From assembly GCA_030835185.1 (NCBI GenBank), contig JAUQWL010000175.1:1-15817 (forward strand): a DNA stretch of 15,817 nt, read 5' to 3'. The notes under the pieces are model-generated. The model did not search any database, was not told the origin of the DNA, and saw only the letters and a list, made by a program, of their open reading frames with translations. The position numbers were made by a program, and so were the translations under genes. Each line of letters begins with the position of its first letter. Position 1 is the first letter of the stretch. This DNA is from Solirubrobacterales bacterium (GTDB lineage Bacteria; Actinomycetota; Thermoleophilia; Solirubrobacterales; 70-9). Positions 10,580 to 15,444 of the stretch are shown here, piece after piece.

Positions 10580-11158
10580 TCAGTCCCTGCGGCGGATGAT
10601 GATCTGGTCGGCTTCGACCGTGACCGTGATGTCGCGCTTGCCGGCCCAGTTGTCCCTGTAGGCCGGGATGTCCTGGACGGCGGGGTCAAGCCACAGACCG
10701 TAGCCCTCGTCGCCGTGGTCAAAACTGCCTTCGAGCTCGTTGCCGGTCTGCTTGCCACGGTCTCCGCCGCGACGTCCGCGGCGTCGGCGGCTGCGCGGGC
10801 GGCCTTCGGCCTCGCTGCCGTCGGACTCCTCGTCGTCTTCGCCGGAATCATCTCCGTCTGAATCGCTGCCGTCCGCTTCGGCCGCAGCCGCTTCGGCGGC
10901 GTCCTTTTCGGCCTGCTCCCGGGCGAGAGCTTCCTCTTCGGCAGCGGCAGCCTCGATCTCGGCCTCGATCTCGTCGCGGAGATCGACGTCGGCGCCGTTG
11001 TCGGCTTCGCTGTCGGCCGAGAGGTCGTGCTGCCGGCGGAACTCCTTGAGCTCCGAGGCGCTTACCTCGAGTTGGTGGGCGATCCAGGCATCGGTACGGC
11101 CTTCCCGGACCCAGGCGCGGATCTGGTTGAGCTGGGGGCGTAGTGAGCGTCTAGACAT
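10580..11158 (-). CDS. HTH protein with acidic and Arg-rich low-complexity blocks
   Basis: A 192-residue protein of unknown role. Residues 6-45 (RPQLNQIRAWVREGRTDAW, then IAHQLEVSASELKEFRRQH) look like a helix-turn-helix of the resolvase/sigma-like kind. Residues 47-95 are a Glu/Ala-rich, probably coiled or helical stretch. Residues 96-119 are almost all Asp/Glu/Ser/Gly, and 120-137 are an Arg cluster (PRSRRRRGRRGGDRGK). A folded-looking C-terminal part (about 140-192) contains GLWLDPAVQDIPAYRDNW and a strand-like DITVTVEADQIIIRRRD. I chose the internal ATG at 11158 because the HTH starts right after it; a longer reading to 11224 adds 22 residues of poor character. No Shine-Dalgarno is visible. 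It is divergent from csrA. A nucleic-acid-binding regulator is the simplest reading, but that is inference. Confidence 0.75.
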   Translation of the reverse strand: MSRRSLRPQLNQIRAWVREGRTDAWIAHQLEVSASELKEFRRQHDLSADSEADNGADVDLRDEIEAEIEAAAAEEEALAREQAEKDAAEAAAAEADGSDSDGDDSGEDDEESDGSEAEGRPRSRRRRGRRGGDRGKQTGNELEGSFDHGDEGYGLWLDPAVQDIPAYRDNWAGKRDITVTVEADQIIIRRRD

Positions 11159-11168
11159 ATATCGAGCG

Positions 11169-11174
11169 AGTTTA
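11169..11174 (-). promoter_or_regulatory. Possible -10 box of the HTH gene
   Basis: Read on the minus strand this is TAAACT, a TAnnnT box ending 10 bases before the chosen ATG at 11158. It would give a very short or absent leader, in keeping with the lack of a Shine-Dalgarno. No clear -35. Confidence 0.3.
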
Positions 11175-11224
11175 TTCAACCCAGCGGGACAGCGTTGCTC
11201 CGTCGATCGCCCCACTCGACCCAT

Positions 11225-11250
11225 GCGTCAGGGTTATTGTGGTCTGACGC
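11225..11250. promoter_or_regulatory. Palindrome 1 in the csrA/HTH divergent region
   Basis: GCGTCAG (11225-11231) and CTGACGC (11244-11250) are perfect inverted copies around 12 bases. The spacer contains TTGTGG (11237-11242), a candidate -35 for csrA, so a protein bound here would cover it. Confidence 0.5.
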
Positions 11251-11265
11251 GGCTGTGGGTATAGT
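11237..11265 (+). promoter_or_regulatory. Candidate csrA promoter P1
   Basis: TTGTGG (11237-11242) and TATAGT (11260-11265) are separated by 17 bases, a good housekeeping-sigma layout. Transcription would begin near 11272, giving a leader of about 60 bases. Confidence 0.45.
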
Positions 11266-11274
11266 TGCCGCAAC
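11264..11274. promoter_or_regulatory. Palindrome 2 in the csrA/HTH divergent region
   Basis: GTTGC-C-GCAAC is a perfect 11-base palindrome lying immediately after the P1 -10 box. Confidence 0.4.
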
Positions 11275-11279
11275 CTCGA

Positions 11280-11297
11280 CTACCTATAATTAGGTAG
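11280..11297. promoter_or_regulatory. Palindrome 3 with embedded TATAAT (csrA promoter P2 region)
   Basis: CTACCTA (11280-11286) and TAGGTAG (11291-11297) are perfect inverted copies around TAAT. The left arm and spacer contain a consensus TATAAT (11285-11290). Only a poorly spaced -35 (TTGCCG, 11265-11270, 14-base gap) is present, so P2 may need an activator or may simply be an operator. Confidence 0.5.
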
Positions 11298-11322
11298 AAG
11301 TAATTTCGAAGAGAATCCCCGA

Positions 11323-11328
11323 ACGGAG
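11323..11328 (+). promoter_or_regulatory. csrA Shine-Dalgarno with an embedded CsrA-binding core
   Basis: ACGGAG lies 5 bases before the csrA ATG. It contains ACGGA, which fits the A-N-GGA core bound by CsrA, so the protein could block its own translation. Confidence 0.45.
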
Positions 11329-11333
11329 TCCGC

Positions 11334-11525
11334 ATGCTGGTTCTGACCCGCAAGAGAGAGCAGAGCATCATCATTGGTGAGAACGTCGAGATCATGGTGC
11401 TCGGCGTCTCTGGCGACAAGGTTCGTCTGGGCATCACCGCCCCGCGGGAAATCGACGTCTTCCGCAAGGAAGTCATCGACGAGCGCGGACCGGAAGTAAT
11501 CTCCACCAACTCAGACGAAGAGTGA
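11334..11525 (+). CDS. csrA: Carbon storage regulator CsrA
   Basis: A 63-residue RNA-binding translational regulator, full length for the family. It forms a swapped dimer that binds GGA motifs in mRNA leaders, usually over ribosome sites. Family residues are present: MLVLTRKREQSIIIG at the N-terminus, VRLGITAPREI in the middle, and the RNA-contacting L4 and R44. The C-terminus is short and acidic. In Gram-positive bacteria csrA commonly lies beside fliW and flagellar genes, where it regulates flagellin; no fliW or flagellar gene is present here. It is flanked by a rich promoter region upstream and tandem hairpins downstream, so it appears to be a single-gene transcript. Confidence 0.95.
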   Translation: MLVLTRKREQSIIIGENVEIMVLGVSGDKVRLGITAPREIDVFRKEVIDERGPEVISTNSDEE

Positions 11526-11529
11526 TCTC

Positions 11530-11550
11530 CGCCCCTTCAGACGAGGGGTG
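11530..11550. terminator. Hairpin 1 after csrA
   Basis: CCCCT (11532-11536) and AGGGG (11544-11548) pair across a 7-base loop, extended by a G-T and a C-G pair to about 7 bp. It begins a few bases after the csrA stop. Confidence 0.4.
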
Positions 11551-11556
11551 AGCCGC

Positions 11557-11577
11557 CCCGGGCCGGCAGGGCCCGGG
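11557..11577. terminator. Hairpin 2, likely bidirectional terminator
   Basis: CCCGGGCC (11557-11564) and GGCCCGGG (11570-11577) form a perfect 8-bp GC stem with a 5-base loop. It sits between csrA and the converging small membrane protein gene, one base beyond that gene's stop codon. There is no T run. Confidence 0.55.
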
Positions 11578-11578
11578 A

Positions 11579-11818
11579 TCAGGTGACCAGGAGGGTGAGA
11601 GCCTCGAACATGGCGACGGTCACTACTCCGACCGTCGCGGTGAGGCAGACGGCAAGCACGCTGAAGCGGACCTTGCCTTCCTGCTGGCTGCGCTCGACCC
11701 GCCTCTGCCTGGAGCGGTTGGCGGCGCGGTGGCGAAGCTGTTCGCGGCGTCGCTGCTCGAGCACCTTCTGCTGCTCGAAGGCGTTTTCAAACTGGTTGAG
11801 GCTCTGTCGCATTCTCAT
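11579..11818 (-). CDS. Small coiled-coil membrane protein of unknown function
   Basis: A 79-residue protein. Residues 1-50 are highly charged and rich in Gln, Arg and Glu (FENAFEQQKVLEQRRREQLR), probably a cytoplasmic helix or coiled coil. Residues 51-75 form one transmembrane helix (FSVLAVCLTATVGVVTVAM), leaving almost no C-terminal tail. I do not recognise a family. The ATG at 11818 lacks a Shine-Dalgarno, and a second ATG two codons later is an alternative start. It converges on csrA. The clean charged-then-hydrophobic layout argues for a real gene. Confidence 0.6.
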   Translation of the reverse strand: MRMRQSLNQFENAFEQQKVLEQRRREQLRHRAANRSRQRRVERSQQEGKVRFSVLAVCLTATVGVVTVAMFEALTLLVT

Positions 11819-11864
11819 GGTGGTTGGCCCGCCGCCGAGTCAGATCGGGAAACAGTCCGTCCAG

Positions 11865-11892
11865 AAGTTAGCAAACCCTGACAATTCCGCAA
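11865..11892 (-). promoter_or_regulatory. Candidate promoter of the small membrane protein gene
   Basis: Read on the minus strand: TTGCGG (11892-11887), a 16-base spacer, then TAACTT (11870-11865). This would give a leader of about 40 bases before the ATG at 11818. The boxes are only partial matches. Confidence 0.3.
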
Positions 11893-11893
11893 G

Positions 11894-12469
11894 TCACCCG
11901 CAGGCACTCCAGAGGCCGCGCCCGGCGTCCCGGGCCTGCCGTTCGATCCTCTCGAAACGTGCGGATTCGCCGTCGTTGGGCGGAATGGTCAGGGTTTCCG
12001 CGTAGCCCTTGCGGAGCAGCTCGGCGTTCAACATGACATCCCTCACATAAACGTATGCCAACAGTCGGCCGAAGCGGTCCCGCTCTTCGGGACCGAAGCG
12101 CAGCCTGACCTCACCCGCCTTCAGCAGGTCAGCGTTGAACCGCCTGGCCTCTTCGCCGTAGCACTCGACCGGGCTGTCCGGATCCACCGATTCGGGCGTG
12201 TCGATGCCGATGTAGCGCACGTACTCGCTCTCGCCGCCGTAGAAGACCTTGGCGGTGTCCCCGTCGACCACACGGTCGACTTCGACCGTGACCGGCCCGG
12301 CGGCGGCGACGTGCGGAGACGACCCACCGTTCCTCGCCGATTCGTCGCCCGGATCCGCCTTGAGGATGAACGGGACGGCGACCACGATCAGGACGAACGC
12401 GATGACGCCGATCCACCCGCGTGGGGCCCGTGGAAAGTTAGAGCGCCTCGGATTCAGGCCGGAGGCCAA
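11894..12469 (-). CDS. Membrane-anchored staphylococcal-nuclease-type (TNase) protein
   Basis: A 191-residue thermonuclease-like protein. Residues 19-36 (WIGVIAFVLIVVAVPFIL) form an N-terminal anchor, so the enzyme domain (about 60-190) should face outside. Active-site residues match S. aureus nuclease: D71 in VVDGDT, R85, D90 and E93 in VRYIGIDTPES, and D131 and R135 in RDRFGRLLAYVY. It is expected to be a Ca-dependent nuclease for DNA/RNA. Two cysteines (C103 in VECYGEE and C190 near the end) could form a disulfide. The start is TTG at 12469, because a stop codon lies two codons upstream and no other usable start precedes the anchor. It begins 6 bases after the aldolase stop, so the two are likely cotranscribed. 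Confidence 0.88.
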   Translation of the reverse strand: MASGLNPRRSNFPRAPRGWIGVIAFVLIVVAVPFILKADPGDESARNGGSSPHVAAAGPVTVEVDRVVDGDTAKVFYGGESEYVRYIGIDTPESVDPDSPVECYGEEARRFNADLLKAGEVRLRFGPEERDRFGRLLAYVYVRDVMLNAELLRKGYAETLTIPPNDGESARFERIERQARDAGRGLWSACG

Positions 12470-12475
12470 GCCAAG

Positions 12476-13396
12476 CTACGGCGTGCGCTTCACGTTGGCG
12501 AGCAGGGTCTCCTTGATCTGGGCGATGATCTCCAGGGCCTCGCTCCACTCGCGCTGCCAGACGTTGCGGCCGAAGATCACGCCTGAGCCGCCGCCGTCCA
12601 TCACCGACTTGACGTGGCTGAGCACGGTCTCGTCGTCGACCTTGGAGCCGCCCGAGAGCACGATCAGCGAGCGTCCGGCCGACTCGACCACCTGGGTGAT
12701 CGCTTCATCCTGGGTGACCTTCATCTCGTTGTAGGGAGGCTGGGCGTCCTTGTCCTTCTCCGGGTTGATCACCGGCATGTTCACCTTGACCACGTCGGCA
12801 CCCATCTCCATCGCCATCCGCGCGGCGTAGTCGACCGCGTAGAAGGAGACTGCGCCACCCTTGGCGTCGATCGCCTCGCCGCGCGGGTAGGACCAGACGA
12901 CCAGCGGCATCCCGAAGCGGTCGCAGTCCTGGCGGACCTGCTTGAGCTGGGCGAGATCCTCATCCTGGCGGGGAGAGCCGACGTAGAGCGTGTAGCCGAT
13001 CGCATCGGCACCGAGCCGCACCCCGTCTTCGACCGAGGCGTTGCACGCCGAGAAGGCGTGAGCCGAGGAGGGAATGTCGGTCTTGCCGTTGACCTTGAGG
13101 ATCAGCGGGACCGACCCGGCGTAGTCGGGGTAGTACTTCTCGGCCATGCCGATCTGGCAGGCGAGCGCCGAGTAACCGGCCTCGGCGGCGAGCCGGAACT
13201 GGTAGTCGGGGTCCTTCGAAGCGGGGTTGGGGAAGAAGTCCCGCGGTCCGTGCTCGATGCCCTGGTCGATCGGCAGCAGCATCAGGGTTCCGTTGCCCGG
13301 GCCGAACTCATACAGCAGGCGGCGGAGGCGGGCACGCTTTCCCGGGGCCAGGTCGGCCAGCAGGGACTTCTGTTCGGTCAGGCTTTGAGCTTCCAT
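12476..13396 (-). CDS. Class I fructose-bisphosphate aldolase (DhnA/archaeal type)
   Basis: A 306-residue Schiff-base aldolase of the DhnA/FbaB family, which interconverts fructose 1,6-bisphosphate with dihydroxyacetone phosphate and glyceraldehyde 3-phosphate. Visible signatures: LLPIDQGIEHGP (40-51), LILKVNGKT (98-106), GADAIGYTLYVGS (129-141), VVWSYPRG (166-173), the probable Schiff-base lysine K204 in ADVVKVNMP, and the phosphate-binding LSGGSK (247-252) and GGGSGVIFGRN (268-278). The ATG at 13396 is preceded by GAGGAG and AGGAGG on the minus strand; a longer reading to 13492 would leave only three bases to the divergent gene and adds uncharacteristic residues. It heads a two-gene unit with the nuclease. 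With eno in the same window, glycolysis/gluconeogenesis is represented twice. Confidence 0.92.
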   Translation of the reverse strand: MEAQSLTEQKSLLADLAPGKRARLRRLLYEFGPGNGTLMLLPIDQGIEHGPRDFFPNPASKDPDYQFRLAAEAGYSALACQIGMAEKYYPDYAGSVPLILKVNGKTDIPSSAHAFSACNASVEDGVRLGADAIGYTLYVGSPRQDEDLAQLKQVRQDCDRFGMPLVVWSYPRGEAIDAKGGAVSFYAVDYAARMAMEMGADVVKVNMPVINPEKDKDAQPPYNEMKVTQDEAITQVVESAGRSLIVLSGGSKVDDETVLSHVKSVMDGGGSGVIFGRNVWQREWSEALEIIAQIKETLLANVKRTP

Positions 13397-13495
13397 GTAC
13401 TCCTCGAACCTCCTCGGGGAAAGTATTTGTCTGTGTCCCCAGTATGGCACCGCGCAGTTCGCACGGTCGGTGTGGTTATCCTCGCAGGGCATGCC

Positions 13496-14266
13496 ATGAG
13501 CGAGACCGAACTCAGAGTCATCTGCAAGTCCTGCGGGACCGAGGTAAGCCCCTACGTGACCGAGTGCCCGTACTGCGGAGCGCGCGTGCGAAAGCGGGCG
13601 CCGAAACTCGAGCGGCGAGACGGCGGCCTGGAGGTGACGAAGTCGAAGCGCGAGCTTCGCCAGGAACGGCGGCGGGAGCGGAAACGGAAGCGGCAGAACC
13701 GGTTCAGCGGTCGGCCTCTGGCGACGATCGCACTCATCCTGATCCCCGCGGTCGCATTGCTGGTGAGGATCGCCAGCGCGGGCGACCTGACCGGCTTCGG
13801 TGCCGTTGTCGTGCCGTTCGACTCCGGACCGTGGCGCTTCCTCACCGCCCAGTTCGCGTACCTGAGCGTCGGCTACCTGTTCGCAGTCGCTCTCACTCTC
13901 GCGATCTTCGCCCCCGGGCTCGAGCGGCGCATCGGTTCTCCGGCGACCGCGATCCTGCTGGTCGCTTGCGGTGCGCTCGGCACTACCGGCGCATGGGCGA
14001 TCGAGGAGCAGACCGGCTCCTTCGGCGTCGTCGCCGGCGGCAACGGCATGGCGCTGGGCGCGATCGCGGCCTGGTTCATGATCCGCAGACCGGAGGCGGC
14101 GCGATCCGGCGATACGGTCGACAGCATCGGCGTGCTGGTCTGTGCCGTGGTCATCCTGCTGCTGCCGGTGGTGGTCGAGTCGGCTGATTTCTGGTCCGGA
14201 GTGACCGGCGGGGCGGTCGGTGCCGTTGCCGGTGCCGTTGCGGCGAGAGCATTGGCACGCCCATGA
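13496..14266 (+). CDS. Zinc-ribbon protein with a catalytically dead rhomboid-like domain
   Basis: A 256-residue protein. Residues 10-27 hold a zinc ribbon (CKSC and CPYC). Residues 48-67 are very basic (KSKRELRQERRRERKRKR). About six hydrophobic helices follow from 74 onward. Rhomboid hallmarks are visible: WRFLTAQF (113-120), and PGLERRIGS (140-148), which matches the GPxLERxxGS segment. The catalytic GxSG motif, however, reads GGNG (181-184), with N183 in place of Ser. Where active rhomboids have HLGGALAG, this has VTGGAVGA, with V236 in place of His. It therefore resembles a pseudoprotease (derlin/iRhom-like), which bind membrane clients instead of cutting them. It starts at an ATG after CAGGG, is divergent from the aldolase, and overlaps the next gene by ATGA. 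Confidence 0.65.
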   Translation: MSETELRVICKSCGTEVSPYVTECPYCGARVRKRAPKLERRDGGLEVTKSKRELRQERRRERKRKRQNRFSGRPLATIALILIPAVALLVRIASAGDLTGFGAVVVPFDSGPWRFLTAQFAYLSVGYLFAVALTLAIFAPGLERRIGSPATAILLVACGALGTTGAWAIEEQTGSFGVVAGGNGMALGAIAAWFMIRRPEAARSGDTVDSIGVLVCAVVILLLPVVVESADFWSGVTGGAVGAVAGAVAARALARP

Positions 14267-14601
14267 GTGAGGCCTGGAGCGAGGAGCAGCTGAGAGCGGC
14301 GGTAGAAAGGCTTTCCGACCGCGAGACCTTCGCCGAAGCCGAGCGCGTCGTGGCTGCCGTCGCCCCGGACCTCCAGGGCGTGCTGGTCAGCGCTCTCGGC
14401 GCCGGCGGGTGGTTCGGCGAGTCCCATCAGTCGGAGACGCTGAAGGCCGCGACCATCCCCGACGAAGACGCGCGCCTGACCGCGATCCGCGCCCTGCTGA
14501 CCGAAGAGACCCACATCGGGATGATGGTCGGGGTGGCGGTCGGCTGGGCCCTCAGGGCCGATCTTGAAAAGTACCCGGACAATCAAGAAGGAGAGGTCTG
14601 A
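14263..14601 (+). CDS. Small conserved-looking protein, translationally coupled to the rhomboid-like gene
   Basis: A 112-residue soluble protein that I cannot assign. Its ATG overlaps the previous stop (ATGA), implying translational coupling and probably a linked role. The sequence is acidic and mostly helical: WSEEQLRAAVERLSDRETF, AERVVAAVAPDLQGVL, then a Gly-rich GAGGWFGESH and DARLTAIRALLTEETHIGM. A mildly hydrophobic stretch (MMVGVAVGWALRA) lies near the end. No cysteines or metal motif are visible. It is followed by a good Shine-Dalgarno and the metallo-hydrolase gene two bases after its stop. Confidence 0.7.
   Translation: MSEAWSEEQLRAAVERLSDRETFAEAERVVAAVAPDLQGVLVSALGAGGWFGESHQSETLKAATIPDEDARLTAIRALLTEETHIGMMVGVAVGWALRADLEKYPDNQEGEV
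14588..14593 (+). promoter_or_regulatory. Ribosome binding site of the metallo-hydrolase
   Basis: AAGGAG lies 10 bases before the ATG at 14604, within the last codons of the preceding gene. It supports the chosen start. Confidence 0.6.
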
Positions 14602-14603
14602 AC

Positions 14604-15314
14604 ATGGAAATCCATTACCACGGGCATTCCTGCGTCGAGTTTCACGAAGGCGACGTAAGACTGCTGGTCGATCCGTTCCTGGCACCCAACAACCCGCTTG
14701 CCACAGCGACTGCTTCCGACGTCGATCCGACCCACATCGCCCTGACCCACGGTCACGCCGACCACGTCGCCGATGTGGTCGAGGTCGCCAAACGGACCGG
14801 TGCGCAGTGCGTGGCCATGGTCGAGCTTGCCAACTGGCTCGAGGAGCAGGGAGTGGAGAACGTCTCCGACCCGAACCTCGGTGGCACGGTCAGCTTCGAA
14901 GGGCTCTCGATCAAGCTGGTTCCCGCCTGGCATACGAATACGACCCCCGGGTCGGCGGAGCGGCCCTTCAGTGCGGGTGCCGGTACCGCTATGGGATCTG
15001 CCGCCGGGCTGGTCATCGAGATCGGCGAGGTGACGATCTACGACGCGGGCGACACCTGCCTTTTCGGCGATATGGAGATGATCGGCAAGCGCCACGGGGT
15101 GGATCTCGCCCTGCTTCCGATCGGCGGCCACTACACGATGGACCGGGACGACGCTGTCTACGCGGCCGGATTGATCGGTGCCACACAGGTTATGCCGATC
15201 CATTTCAACACCTTCCCGCCGATCGAAACCGACGTTGAGGCCTTCGGCGACGATCTGAACTCGAAAAGCATCGAGGCGATCATCATCGAGCCGGGCGGCT
15301 CGGCCCGGATGTAG
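14604..15314 (+). CDS. UPF0173/UlaG-like metal-dependent hydrolase
   Basis: A 236-residue member of the metallo-beta-lactamase fold, close to the UPF0173 (YtkL/UlaG-like) group. It opens with the typical MEIHYHGHSCVEF (strand plus metal loop). The binuclear metal motif is THGHADH (H49, H51, D53, H54), with further ligands at H110 in VPAWHT, D150 in DAGDTCLF, and H200 in MPIHFNTFP. All expected ligands are present, so it should be active, although natural substrates of UPF0173 are largely unknown. UlaG itself opens L-ascorbate-6-phosphate lactone. It ends a three-gene unit with the rhomboid-like and 112-residue genes. Confidence 0.92.
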   Translation: MEIHYHGHSCVEFHEGDVRLLVDPFLAPNNPLATATASDVDPTHIALTHGHADHVADVVEVAKRTGAQCVAMVELANWLEEQGVENVSDPNLGGTVSFEGLSIKLVPAWHTNTTPGSAERPFSAGAGTAMGSAAGLVIEIGEVTIYDAGDTCLFGDMEMIGKRHGVDLALLPIGGHYTMDRDDAVYAAGLIGATQVMPIHFNTFPPIETDVEAFGDDLNSKSIEAIIIEPGGSARM

Positions 15315-15324
15315 CTCCGGGCGG

Positions 15325-15348
15325 CCGGCCCCGGTCTATGGGGTCCGG
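15325..15348 (+). terminator. Possible terminator after the metallo-hydrolase
   Basis: CCGGCCCC (15325-15332) pairs with GGGGTCCGG (15340-15348) across a 7-base loop, with one G-T pair and one bulged C. It starts 10 bases after the stop codon. No T run follows. Confidence 0.45.
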
Positions 15349-15364
15349 CGGTCAGGACTTGGCC

Positions 15365-15444
15365 GCGATCCAGGGCCGGGCGGCGTGGCGATCAGGATCG
15401 GGATGCGATCCAGGGCCGGGCGGCGTGGCGATCAGGGCTGGGGT
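15365..15444. repeat. Two-copy 40-bp tandem repeat
   Basis: Bases 15365-15404 and 15405-15444 are adjacent copies. The first 32 positions are identical (beginning GCGATCCAGGGCCGGGCG), and the last eight match at about half. The second copy covers the stop codon and last codons of the minus-strand Pro-rich gene; the first lies wholly downstream of that stop. Confidence 0.8.

Noticed and set aside
13397..13492. Longer aldolase start at 13492
   Set aside because: It adds 32 residues unlike the family, would leave three bases to the divergent gene, and the ATG at 13396 has strong Shine-Dalgarno sequences.
12614..13495. Long N-terminal extension of the rhomboid-like protein through the aldolase gene
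   Set aside because: The extension is antisense to conserved aldolase motifs. The ATG at 13496 is directly followed by a zinc ribbon and preceded by CAGGG.
15365..15444. CRISPR-like or VNTR array
   Set aside because: Only two directly adjoining copies with no spacers; a simple tandem duplication explains it.
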